Notes under the pieces: generated by a model
The model's input: only the letters and a program-made list of their open reading frames with translations
What the model was told of the DNA's origin: nothing
The model's database searches: none
Source of the DNA: Daedaleopsis sinensis
Lineage: Eukaryota > Basidiomycota > Agaricomycetes > Polyporales > Polyporaceae
Assembly: GCA_033807695.1 (NCBI GenBank)
Contig: CM066306.1
Coordinates: 1,612,001 to 1,676,000 of the forward strand
Length of the DNA stretch: 64,000 nt
Direction of reading: 5' to 3'
Made by a program: the position numbers and the translations under genes
In this document: piece after piece, positions 45,208 to 57,867 of the stretch
How positions within the stretch are numbered: the stretch's first letter is position 1
How the letters are laid out: each line of letters begins with the position of its first letter

Positions 45208-46814
45208 ATGATCATGCCCGCCAGCAGCGTCTCAAAGCGAGAGACCTTCCGCCTCGGCGACTATGAGCTTCCCCGGCTCTTCAACGGACTGTGGCAACTT
45301 TCCAGCAACTCCTGGGGAAGTGCGCCCGCTGCGAAGATCCGCCGCCAGATGGCCAACTACGCTGAGAACGGCTACACTGCTTTTGGTGAGCAGCGAGTCT
45401 CTCTACTATCTACCCGCCGCTGATCATGCCCGCCGCAGATATGGTGAGGACGTTCTCTGCCGCTCCTACACAAACGATCGGGTGCCTAACTTCATGCCTT
45501 CTTGATCGATGCGACGACGTTCTGCCAGGGTACGTCTGGTTGCACTTGTGTACGCGTTCTTTCGATGTTCCTGATTCCGTGCCACACACGCATCACAGCC
45601 GACCACTACGGGCCCGCGGAAATCCTTTTCGTGCGCCGCTTTCTCGTTGTGACTCAGCCTGGGCGGTAATGGTTGACCAGCTTCCCAGGGCGAATTCCGA
45701 CAGAAGTGGTCTGAGCCTGAAGAGATCTTCGGCGCTACCAAGTGGTGTGTGTTCAGGAAGGTCGAACCGACCAGAGCGCTCGTCGAGGGTGCAGTCGATG
45801 AGCGCATCGAGCGCATGAAGGCCCAACGTGTCGATCTGCTGCAGGTCTGTTCCGTCCATGAGAGTGTCACGGCGTATAGCTGATCCCTATACTTGTTCTT
45901 GAACACAAAACCTAGTTCCACTGGCAGGACTACGAAGACCCTGGCTATTTGACCGCCCTTCGCCATCTGAGTGATCTGCGGCAAGAGGGCAAGATCTCCC
46001 TTATCGGGTTGTGCAACTTTGATACTGTGAGGATGAACGAGATCTGCGAAGAGCTGGGACCGGGCGTCGTGGTGTCCAACCAAGTGCAGGTGCGCCGCGC
46101 AAACGCCACATCGTGTAGGCAGCACGTTCTGGGGGCCACGTCTGACTCGCACCACAGTTTTCTCTCGTGGACATCCGCCCTCTGTACGCCATGGCAGAAG
46201 TGTGTCACAAGCACAATGTGAAGCTGCTGACTTATGGCTCCGTCGTAGGTCTTTCGGATTACGCTCGTTCGATCCGAATGACTGAGCTGTCTGCAGTGCG
46301 GCGGTTTCCTCTCAGATACCTGGTTGGGAAAGGCAGAGCCGGATCCGTACTCAGGTTTCCTGACACCTTCCCAGCGCAAGGCGAGTCATCTGGCGTTGAT
46401 GTATCAGTGGTCTGCAATCTAACCGTTCTCGTGCAGTACTTGGATATGATTGTCAAGGCATGGGGAAGCTGGACCCTGTTTCAGTCTCTGTTGTCGGTGC
46501 TGAGGTCCGTTGCCGATAAATACGAAGGAATGAGCATCGCCAACGTGGCGACCCGATGGGTTCTTGACCATGACTTCGTTGGCGCAGTCATAATTGGTCA
46601 GCGAAAGTTTCTTATGAAAGACATCCGCTCGGTCACTGACTAACCCCTCGTAGGTGCGCGTATGGGTGTTTCGGAGCACACGGACGACAACCGGAAGGTA
46701 TACGGCTTCCGTCTTAGTGCCGAAGACAGGGATGCCATCAATACAGTCCTCGTGCAGTCCAATGGGCCACGTCTCATCAGAACCATAGGAGATTGCGGAG
46801 CTGAGTACCGCTGA
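45208..46814 (+). CDS. aldo/keto reductase of a basidiomycete-expanded type, catalytic-Asp exon problematic
   Basis: Exons 45208-45385, 45599-45630, 45689-45844, 45916-46089, 46158-46244, 46297-46380, 46437-46596 and 46654-46814 join in frame to 343 residues. Family motifs are strong: PRLFNGLWQLSSNSWG, DHYGPAEILF, FGATKWCVFRKVEPTRALVE, VDLLQFHWQDYEDPGY, ISLIGLCNFDTVRMNEIC, VSNQVQFSLVDIRPLYAMA, FLTPSQRKYLDMIVKAWGSW, ANVATRWVLDHDFVGAVIIG. The intron 46381-46436 is GC-AG. In related proteins the first junction reads AFDMADHYG, where the Asp is catalytic. Here a 5-nt exon (45439-45443, AT ATG) that would supply DM is preceded by a good acceptor and followed by GTGAGG, but including it shifts the frame. 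Skipping it keeps frame but loses Asp. A one-base deletion at that donor would explain this. Confidence 0.82.
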
Positions 46815-47866
46815 AGGACTGACTCAGATGTTCTCGCTTGCTTTCTTGCCGTCACTTTCAGAATGTTTGTAAACATAGATTTCGAATGCTGTCTCCTTAT
46901 CCTATTCATCAGAATGTGATTTCCACAGGGAGAAGTTCGACCAGAAGGCTGTTCAAGCTTCGGAGTCTCCCTCGAGGCTCTGAAGATGTGCTGACTGGAG
47001 GAGGTGTGTGCAGGAAATGTAGTTTGACCGTTACGTTAGGCGCCCAATGTCGGGATTTTCCGTCCGCTGACGGGAGGAGGAGTCAACTCAAGAACAGCGA
47101 AGCGCCGAGAATAATCTCGACAACGTCTACAACACCCCACAGTTCCTGAGTTCGGAAGGGTGCAGAACCTGAAAAACGGCTAGCCCATGGGAACTTAGTC
47201 ATTGGCTGTTGCATAAAAGGTCCGCTCCCCACTCATACGCAAGTCCTCGAGATTGGAGTCCGCCCTAAGTTGGTACGCTCGAATAACCATAAACGGGTGG
47301 CTCGTTGGTGTTCAAGCGCATTGGTAAGTTCACTTCATGATGGCTCGGCAGGAGCATGAGCTCACCACATTGTTCTTCTAGCTCCGGCTGACGAGTCATC
47401 GTGTCAGGATGGAGACGCGAGGGATTTTCACTGCGGTTAGATAGCGCTCGATGCGCTCGGTGCAATACAACCCGATGAGTATGGTTATGGTTCTTTGGAC
47501 GTGTCTGCGGTGCAATTTGCTTGCTGACACGTCAGTCGCAACGTGTCTACTTGAGAGTTATACTGCTCAGGACTTTCCCAAGATCAAGCACTCATAATCA
47601 TTTAGCAGGCGCACGCCCTTGGTTAAAGAGCTACGGCATGTATCAGAGATCGATCCTATTGGCTCACGGGCTTCATCTCAATGCTCCGGCCGCTCAGGAA
47701 GTGCCGGAGAAGCTAGCACTATCGCGCGTCAACTGCATGCACGAAAACACGGTTGGCACTCTTCTGTGTCGTGAGACAGACGGCGTGCGGAGGGACAGGA
47801 GGGAAAGCCGATAACAATCGGTTACAGACCGTTTCTTCCCCAACTCCTCCACCGAAGCCCCCCGCC
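46815..47866. other. intergenic
   Basis: 1.05 kb between the reductase and the BTB-like gene. No coding or RNA features seen. Confidence 0.4.
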
Positions 47867-49184
47867 ATGGACCACTCCGAGTCGTACTTTGCTTACCAAC
47901 CCTCGTCTGAGTTTACATTTAGCCCCATTAGCCCCCAAGCGTCCACTGCCGCCCAAAACACGCCTGGACATGAGTTCGATCTCTTGCGACAAGCGGTGAT
48001 GCCCGTGAGTGTAGCGAAATTTTGACACCGTCCCTCCACCGCTGGCTTTTGAGCGGCTGTATGCAGCTGACCTGCCCACACACACCAGACGACGCCATTT
48101 ATAGAGCCTCCACCCGACAACGCAACTATCTCAGTCACCTTCCAGCCCTCCCTCCGAGTCCACGACCGTTATCCCGACTGGGTCATCATCTCCTCCAATC
48201 ATGTTTACTTCTACGTCCACCGCTACAGCATCGCCGCTGCCTCCGCCAAGGGCATGGCCGGCCAGCTGCTCGAAGTCCACACCCTCTCTGCGGGGTTCAT
48301 GCCGACGACGAATGTCTCCGAGGACGGCGACGTGATCAACATCGTCCTCCACACCATATACGGCCGCTCCTGCGTCCACTTCCACCCCACCTTCGAGACG
48401 ACCGAGGCCGCCCTCGCCGCGCTGGTCAAGTACGGCGTCCCGATCGAGGCCCAAGCCCTGCCCCCGACGCCGCTGTACCAGCTCCTCACCTTCCACGCAC
48501 GCTATCAGCCGATCAGGACGTACGCCCTCGCGGGCGAGCACCAGCTCGAGGACGTCGCGGTCGAGGCGTCCGGCCACCTCCTCTCCTACGACCTGTCGAC
48601 GATCACCGACGAGCTAGCACGCAAGATGGGCCCGGTGTACCTCAAGCGGCTCTTCGTCCTCCATCAGTCCCGCCTCGTCGCCCTGCGCGACATCGTGCTC
48701 CGGCCGCCCGCGGCGCACGCCGTCACGCCCGGGGCCGACCACGGAGACGAGCATGGGAGGATGGTCGGGGAGTGGGCCCATGCCATGGCGGAGCTGGTGT
48801 GGGATGCCACGCCTAGTAAGGCTGCTCGATGTTCCTCTCTTCGTGCGTGCGTGCGGTTGCGGCGACTAACGGCCATTCTTGTCCGATCGTTCGTCAGGTA
48901 TGTCCGGGAACACGTTGGGTGCCCATCTCGAACAGATCGGGGAGAAGATAACGTGCGAGTCGTGCAGGCTTGAGTTGGTCGAGAGGATCCGGGAGGTTGT
49001 TGGCTCGTGGTCTGTGGTCAAGGTGCGATGTGATCCTCCTTCATGCCTTGTCGTATGCTCATATCGCCACGTCCCCGGATTTTTCTGCAACAGCCCACGA
49101 TCTGAGGTGACCTGGTCAGGTCAGCATGAGGACGTCGGTGTATCGATACGCCTTTTGTTCCCAAGCTTCCCTCAAGTTCTGTAG
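47867..49184 (+). CDS. BTB/POZ-like domain protein
   Basis: Exons 47867-48004, 48089-48815, 48898-49022 and a last piece to TAG 49182-49184. The first three give about 330 residues in frame. After a disordered start (MDHSESYFAYQPSSEF) comes a BTB-like core: YPDWVIISSNHVYFYVHRYS, then INIVLHTIYGRSCVHFHPTF (the strand-helix before the helical half), and ALAALVKYGVPIEAQALPPT, LYQLLTFHARYQPIRTYALA with SGHLLSYDLSTITDELARKM. Basidiomycetes have many such proteins; partners are unknown. A CESC pair lies near the end (KITCESCRLELVERI). The 3' end is uncertain: an in-frame intron 49023-49106 is possible, or the frame simply continues to 49184. Confidence 0.72.
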
Positions 49185-49517
49185 CTCGTCTGTTCTATTT
49201 GGTATGTCACGGATTTATAACCACCCTTGTCACGGCAAACTCAAGCTCTCAAGGGTCGTCGGCCCTCGGAATAATCTACCTCGTCCGATGGTCCGACGTA
49301 TGTATGATTTTCACGCTGCATGTAGGGGTATTCCGCCGCATACTCGATTGTATGCGAAATTATAGAAATACAGTTACCGTTACCGAAACACGGCATGATA
49401 CAGATACATCATGAATCGGAATGTGCTTCTCGGTGGCCATACACGTACTGCTATAGTGAATAATTGTTCCCAACCGCCACACCAGCCCACATGTAGTCAA
49501 CGCCTCCTAGCCGTCCT
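49185..49517. other. convergent intergenic space
   Basis: 333 bp between the BTB-like gene and the coiled-coil gene. Nothing seen beyond the terminators it must contain. Confidence 0.4.
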
Positions 49518-51436
49518 TCACATCCTCACAGGCGGGGGAACGTCTCCCATGTCGCCCCTCGCCGCCTTGAGAAACGCCACGCCGAGCTTCCCAAAGTACT
49601 CCCTCGTCTTGCGTTCCCTCTCCTCACTCTCTGCCACCTTCGGCTCGATCGCCGAGATCCTCTCCTTGAGCCTCTCCACGCATTCCTCCGAACGCCGCCG
49701 CGCCTCGATCTCCGCACGGCACCGTTCCAGCGCATACTCCTCGCCACGCTGCGCAACAGCGGCTGTGTTCTCGGCCTTCTCCAGCTCTTCCTCTAGCTTC
49801 CGGCGCCGATGCTGCTCCCTGTCAAGCTCCTCCTGCAGCTTCCGCTTCGACGTCCGCGCGCGATGCAGCGAATCTTGATATTTCTGCTGCTTGTCGCGCA
49901 GAGAATCAATCTCGCGTTCGAGCATTCGAATCTGTCCGTGGGATGGACCAGGTGGAGCCGCCTTAGGTGTTGTTGGCGTTCCTGGCGCACCGCCGATGCG
50001 CGGCGCAGCCTCTGGGGTGACAGGGTGCCTACCGGGCGGACCAAGCCGTCCGACATTCATGAGGGCGCTACAGCTGACGGTTGCGAAGAGATTGGCGTTC
50101 GAAGGGGTTCGCGATGGGACGGGTGCGGCATGGTTTAGGTCCGGATGGCTGTCGTCCTCGGCGTTCGTGTTCGACGAGTCGGGTTGGTAGTCGCCATAAA
50201 TCTGACGGAAGCCGTCGCAAGCCTTGTCACGGTGTAGCTTGCTCTCGGGCGTGTCCGTACCATCGAGCATGCGTAGCTGACGCGCGACATCCAGATGGCA
50301 GCTCGACAGCATTAGCACCGCCGGTTTCAGTTGCGAGATGTCCATGCCAACGGAAAGCATCACTGTCAAGAGGATCGAGACGAAAAAAGGCGGTTAGAAC
50401 GTCACCAAACCGACAAATTCTAGAACTCACCTTCGATCATATTAGTGATAACCGCTATTGCGGCAGTGACGTTGCCTCGTCGTCTGTATTGAGCGGCGAC
50501 GATGACCCACTTGGCGCATTCCAGGGAATGACTGGCGGCAAGTTTCAGGACCTCGATCACCGTGTTCGGCGAATCGTCTAAGTTGTCGACATCAATTGGG
50601 TCATGGTAGGGTCCGCTGTATGACATCAGCTCAGAGTCGTGCACCATGTGCGGGAACGTGGTATTGATGCTACCCAGCGAGGGTACATGAGAGGATGATT
50701 CAGCGAATGTGGTAGAATCGGAGAATGTTTGATTATTGGGGTGCATATATGCGGTCGGCAAGGGACACCCATGCATAGCAGCGAGGGAGTCAGGAGAAAG
50801 ATCTGTCCAAGCCAGAGATGGGCTGCGACGTGAATAGTTCTCCTTGTCAAAGGAGTCGGCGCGGGGTCGAGGGAATATTTCGGAAGTGGCGCAATACGAA
50901 GAGTGCGTCATTGAGGTAGCTGGCTCGATGGTTGTGTGAGTAGTTGGGGAAGGCTTGTCTTTGGCTACCTCGAATCCGTCAGCGGGTGGGTAACGCGTCT
51001 GATTAGTAGGTAATAACGCTTACGTTGCGAGCGTCGGGGTTTCTTCTTCCAATACGGCGCCCATCGCGCCGTCTGAAGGACCTCCTCATGCGGTTTAGGA
51101 GGCAAACCCGTAAGTGTCACGGTGTGAAAAAGGTCGACAAGTTGAGGTGACGACTCGAACTCATAAACCGTGACGTCCGGGATCTGAAGACTTCGCGCAT
51201 GTTTGGCAGCTCGCGGATCTCGGTATTCGATGTAATATCTGAACCCAACCGAGTGCTCACAAGCTCCTGCGGGGTATATGCCCCGACTAGATAGCATACA
51301 TTGAAGCATTAGAGCAGAAGGCGGTGATCGTTGAATGGGCTACTCACACCTCACCACACTGGGTGAACGCCGTGCGTACGTCGTCCATGTTGAGTGGTGT
51401 CTCAAGGTAGACTGCACGGTGTATGCGGTCGGACAT
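49518..51436 (-). CDS. RRM-like plus coiled-coil orphan
   Basis: Exons 51436-51355, 51266-51024, 50964-50431 and 50362-49518 give 567 residues. The first 110 residues resemble an RRM fold: RIHRAVYLETPLNMDDVRTA (strand-helix), then GFRYYIEYRDPRAAKHARSL, and FHTVTLTGLPPKPHEEVLQT, ending in a basic KKKPRRSQ patch. The middle is disordered (Ser/Thr/Pro). About residue 400 onward there is a long, highly charged coiled coil (QIRMLEREIDSLRDKQQKYQ to ERLKERISAIEPKVAESEER). The third exon begins after a GGTAG acceptor at 50965, chosen because it keeps phase 1. Human-type homologues are not recognised. A role in RNA binding with self-association through the coiled coil is inference. Confidence 0.75.
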
Positions 51437-52368
51437 GGTGGTGGCAGAGAACGGCGGGTGTAGTCACACTGATGGAGGCGAGAGCATCGATGGAGACTAT
51501 ATATACGGACGAGCAGAACGGGCTGGAGCAAAGAAGCCGGGAAAGAGAAGACGATCTTGAAGGCAATCGAAGACTTCCTGTCACGGTGCTGCCTACTTGG
51601 GCAGGAGACGCTCCGTCCTCGATGCTCGATCCAATTATTTCATCTCCGCGAATCACATCACCCAAAGTAAGCACGCGGCAAACATGGTTCGCTGTCTACA
51701 CAACGCAAGACTAGTGTCACGTAGCGAGCAAGTACTCGTGTCTCGCGGGGCTTGTTAATGACATTGACAGAAAGATTAAAAGGGTTGTTTGTTCGTTCGA
51801 AAACGACAAACGTTTTTCGACGCCTCGGGCGTTTGGGTTACCAAGCATAAGGCACGACAAACATTGCATGTACTGTAGGGGCACATCCCGAGACAATCGT
51901 ACTGTGACAAACGAGTGGGATCGGCGCTTCAGGAACCTGCGGAACAAAGAGATAGTGGGCGTCGACGATAGTCTTAGGGCAGCATAGCTGCGTAGCTCAT
52001 ATACACATACATACACGGCTAGCGATCCATGAGAGCACCGCGCAAAACAAGACAAACGACAATCTTGACAGTGAGAAGCTAGGACGACTGTTTCGCGCAG
52101 GAGGAACGGACCCGCAAGCTCGACGGCAGGCTCGCAGTCGTTCGGAATTGGAAGAGGGCATCGGAGCACCGGGCCGGCGTAGCCTCTGTAGAACTGTACA
52201 GTTGTCTCGGGAAATACCGCGTCACGCAAACCTTGTTCCACTGGTGGCGGGGCACAACACGCTCAAACAAGCGACTGGTGCGTAGGCGCAGATACTCGTC
52301 CTCATCGTCCACGGCGTTCTCTAAAAGCTAAAAGGTCCCCGCGGCTTCCTCAAGACTCGAACTCCAAA
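51437..52368. other. divergent promoters of the coiled-coil gene and RPS5
   Basis: 932 bp between divergent starts. No coding stretch supported; minus-strand frames at 51717-52241 look random. Confidence 0.4.
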
Positions 52369-53261
<893 letters not shown>

Positions 53262-56200
53262 ACGCTCAGTCTCTGGGGGGGCTGGTGCTTTGGCCATATG
53301 GGTTGTTCTATATCTCGCAGTTGCCCTTTTATCGCTATTATCATGACACACCATGTAACCCATATGTCGCTTATGGCAATGTCTCTCAACGCTGCGTATC
53401 GCTTTGCTCGTATCTGCGTGCGCTGAAATCTTTATTTCTGTTGAAGCCTCCCAGGCAGGTAGGCTCATCTCTGATCGAAGGGTTGGTGCTCTGTCGCGAA
53501 ACTCTTCCACGACGAAAGAGCCAATCCGATCAAAACAGGCAACGAGTGCACCCATAGTGCAGACGATGATGGCCCTACCCACGATCTTTCCAACGTGAGC
53601 TCGATCCTTACTCCCAGGGACTCGAAGACCCCCGACAGTAACCGTGCAGGCACACACTTGTGGAGCTGACTCTCGTGGTCGCAAACAGACCCCGGACGAA
53701 TCCCGCGGGGCGTATTCGCAGATTCTGCGGCCCCGGCGGGGCCAATACAAGCTATGTGTACCTGATGTCATGCGTCGCATGCCCCGGATTTTCGCCCTTT
53801 GGTCGGAGTGCGTATGCCTCTTGCTGCGACGAGAGCGGGTCATTCGCGAGCCTGTGATTGCGCCCGTGGTGGGTACGCAACAGCCGCCGCTTTTCCGCGG
53901 GATGAGAGGTTGACGCACCGTATGTCTCCCAACCTTTCTCGATGTCGCGCTGCACCGGTCTCGCGCGTCGGGGGGCAGCAAATCGGCAGGATCTGTTCGC
54001 TCCGGCGCGGTCTCGGTGCGCGTCGTCTGAACGGTCGTGGGACGAGCGCGCCCGCGGAGGCGAACATAAGCAGATGGGTGAGTCTATCGGTGATTGAGCT
54101 ACCCCAGTCTGACGTCCCTGGAGGCTAGGGCGAGAACTTTCTGCGACCGGGACCCTCGGCGTCCCGCAAGCCCGCAACTTCCACCCAGCCTGCGACAGGT
54201 GCCATGCCCTGTGCCATCCGGGGCGCAGAGCTTGCGCCGGCAACACCCGCCGTCCGGGTCTGCGCACATCAGCATTGGCATTGCACGCACACGCGTACGC
54301 ACACACGCATGGATGCTTCTCGTGCTACGCGCGTGTAGGGGGCAGCCTCGGGCGACGAGCAGCGGAAACGGCAAGCCCTCGCGCTATGCTGCCCACGGGC
54401 TCGGGCCCGCGGGACGGAGTGCGGATGCGCGGTGCGCTTATATGGAAAGCCACACCGGGGCTGGCTGCCATAGCCAGGCCGTGGTGAGCTTCGCGGGCCA
54501 CGCCGCCACGGCCGTCAGGATCGCTGCGCTCTCGTACGTACACTCGACGCCGCATGCGTCTTCCGCGCGAGTGCTAACTGACATTCGGTGGGGCAGCGCT
54601 GACGGCACGGACGACGATACTCTCGAACTATCGAAAGTGCGAGCCCGGCGGAGTGGGCGTGCAGCGGCGACTTTTCGAAATCGATCCTCGAGGGTGCATT
54701 CGTTGCTCTGAGAATGCGAGAAAAACAAATGGACGGTCGCGTCCGTTTTTCAAACTTAAAGACTGCAACCGCGGCGTCATCGTCGTCAGTGTACGATGGT
54801 GATGTCGAGGCTCGAGCTCTGTCATGGAGAGCGGCTTCCCATGGAAACGCAATGCTCCCGGCGGTCCTCCCAACCCGCCAACGCAGCCAAACCACAGCGC
54901 GCTTCCCGTATACGGTCCACGCTTGCTAGGCAACTGCAGCCAGTGACCTGATACTGGGGGATCTGCGCCACTCTGTGCAGGACTCGCGCCAACACTGATC
55001 GCTGGGAGGCGATTTCAGGCTCCCGGGGGCGTATTTCGGGTCGCGCAAGGACTATCAGCAGAGGGTTGGGTTTGTCCGCGGCCGAAATAACGAATCGAGC
55101 TTCAAGGGCCGTATGCGCAGGGCCACGGATCGCAGCTGTAGTGTACACCTGCGTGTGCACGAAATGTCCGGGATTTGCCAGTCTGGTACGGTGTACCGTG
55201 CACGTTCCTCCCAGCGAGCCCGCCATAGCATCCATAGCATCCCTCGGGCGCACGGAAATCTGGTGCACCGGCGTGATGCTTGACACGGACGGACGCATAG
55301 TGCGTGATAAATCATGGAACCATATCAGAGTACCTCCGCTAATGCATCGATGATACAGCACGTCGTACTAAGTTCAAGTTACAGTCAGCGTCCTGGGACT
55401 TTGAGCAGCGCGCGGCGGTGTCACTCTCCGTGACGACATGACGACGGCGCTGCCCCAGTCCCCCGTCGACGTCCCCGGGCCCGGGCCAGCGACAACATCG
55501 ATACTGCTGCCATACTGGAACTCGGACAGAACAAAACGCCTGTAATTGCGATTGACAGGACCGACGTGAGAGCGCGTTGGGGCCCACTAGTATCGTACAT
55601 GTGAAGGCGCGTGTCCTGGCAGGCCTGTCACCGGTAGCCTAGTAGGTAGCAGCGGCAACGGGGCGAGGCATGCAGCGCCCGGCTCCGGCGCGCGCGGTGG
55701 CAGCGGGCACGGATTCCGTGCATGCGCGCGACGATCGCGACGACTTGCAGTCGCAAGACTCGCAAGACTCTTCGAATTCGCTGTCTGCGCACGCGCGTTA
55801 CGGAGAAGGACGTCGATTGCAGCGCGGTCGTTCGTTCGCGTCGAGATGTGTACTCATGATAACAATATGGTCGTCAATCGGATCCGGAAGAAGATTAATG
55901 TTGTTAGGGCGTGCGCCCGGCGTCGACGATAGTACAGGTACTTGGAATATAGTGTGTGCACTCGTCGAGCACGGACAGGTACCACAGACTCGTGGCCGTG
56001 ACCGGTGACCCGCGACCCGCGAGGTGGAGACGTCCAGCGCGCCCGGGCCTCGGTGTCGAGTGGACGCGTGCAGCCCTAGGCACAAGCGCAAGTGCGACAA
56101 ACCTAAGTATGTACTTACTGTAACTCAGAACAGCTCAGTGCTCGAACAGGCCTAGGGGTGCCCGCGAGCGAGAGGTTTCGGAAAGCGCGAAACGGCGCGG

Positions 56201-56330
56201 CGGAAGCTTTCACACATGACGGGATGACGCACGATCATAAACCGCATTAATATTAGATCACGTCGTCCCAGACTTCGGCGGATTCTCGAGTCTCCCCCAG
56301 CTGTCGTAGGCTAGCTATTAATTGCAGCCC

Positions 56331-56360
56331 TCTGCGCGAAGGTGCGCGAAGGTGCGCGAA
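56331..56360. repeat. three tandem 10-mers (TGCGCGAAGG-type)
   Basis: TCTGCGCGAA GGTGCGCGAA GGTGCGCGAA runs without gaps. Simple short repeat in a gene-poor region. Confidence 0.6.
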
Positions 56361-56408
56361 CTGTCTGGCGGGTTCTGCCTGGTTCTGCGCGCGAAGTCTG
56401 GCCAGCGC

Positions 56409-56426
56409 GAATTCGAATTCGAATTC
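56409..56426. repeat. (GAATTC)3
   Basis: Three perfect GAATTC hexamers in tandem; the whole 18-bp block is self-complementary. Confidence 0.75.
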
Positions 56427-57867
56427 GAACTGCGAAGCGCGTGCGCAGGGCGCAGTGCACGGGAACAGAACACGGGGCCGTCGGACTCGCCGTCCCCGAC
56501 GACTAAGTACCGCTCTTCATTTCGGCGCCGCGGATGCAGACGCAGACGCAGGACAGTGGACACGCGCACGCGTCAGAGGATGATCCGAGGAGACTCCAGG
56601 GGCTGGCAGCACCACCAGTAACACCAGTACTAGTGACAGTCTAGTGACGGTGCCCGCCAGCCCCGTCCTGTATGTATGTATTCCGAGTCCCGTTACACGA
56701 CGTTAAATAAAACCCGGGGGCAGGGGCGACCACATGCCCTTGCCGATGCCGATACCCAGGACCACAGTGTCCGCGCTAACAGCAGCAGCAGCAGCACGAC
56801 GCCGCGGGCAGGTGCAGGTGCAGGTATGTAGGGCAGGTGCGACGCGTACGGAAGGGGCGGGGCGGATCCGGATGCCCGGCCGATCCGCGCTAGTCAAACG
56901 CGGCACCCGCGCGCATCCCTGGCTATCGTCGACGGCTGCGGGCCGGACGCCAGCCTCCGCGGCGGACGCGCGCGCGGGGCCGGGCCTAGAGGCTGGAGGC
57001 TGGCAGTGGGACGTGGCGGGGCGGGCGTATAAGTATGCAAAGATTAAGAATAAATGCCGGTATGCTAGACGTGGGGGATAAAACTGGGGTGCACTGCGAC
57101 AGCGAGAGCAGAGTCGGCGGTGCGCGCGAACGAGGTGGGGCAAGGCAAGGCAAGGGAGAGATGTGTGTGTGGGGGAATATTTCCGACCTATCCGGCACCG
57201 AGAGCGGAACACGGGAGTCCTGCGAGATGAGACGAGAGACGAGCAGAAAGATGCGATGATGGGGGCGATGAGGGGGATGAGAGCGCGATGGATGTGTGAT
57301 GGTAGGCCCGTGCCAGCCTTACCGACGCCACGAGGGCGGACGTCGGTGCGCCGGCGAATTCCGATGTTGAATGCTTTTGGGGACAAGGAATAGCAAGGTG
57401 ACAGTGGTGATACAGATGAGAGAGTACAGAAAGGCGAGGACGACGCGGCGATGAGCAGGAGAGGATGGTATGTGCCAGGAAATCTGGCGAGATAGTATAC
57501 AAGCGGCCAAAGACCAGGGTTTGCGAGATTGTAGACGATACATCGAGAGGCTATAGTCCCAGAGAGAGATGGGAGACGAGTCGGCCCCTGCGCTGAGCTC
57601 GATCACGGAGAACGCCCCGCCGGAGAATCCGCATGAAGTGGGAGAGAGCGATACAGAGGAGCCGTGATCGCCACAGGGTGCGGGAAGGGCACTGCGTCAT
57701 GAACATCAGTGTCTGGCGGGCGTTCCGGCAGGTCGAGGAGTCAATGGGCGATGTCGAGGAGCGGTGTAGCGCGGATGGCAAGTCATGCCTTCGGCACCGT
57801 GTCCTCACGACCAGACGCTCTATGGGGATTGCGGGTAACCAGAGCGGCCGTGGTGATGGCGGCGGGG

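Larger units (their letters stand above)
53262..57867. other. 4.6-kb GC-rich gene-poor region
   Basis: Many overlapping open frames occur, as expected at this GC content, but none has a family motif, a clean intron set or a credible start. Short repeats at 56331-56360 and 56409-56426 are listed separately. A CSPRHKRKCDK-like string at about 56073 faintly recalls a Zn2Cys6 domain but lacks the Cys spacing. Confidence 0.4.

Noticed and set aside
56040..56110. Zn2Cys6-like string (SPRHKRKCDK)
   Set aside because: The Cys spacing needed for a binuclear cluster is missing on both sides.
56703..57386. 227-codon minus-strand frame in the GC-rich region
   Set aside because: Arg/Pro/Ala-rich translation with no motif; such frames are expected at high GC and several overlap each other.
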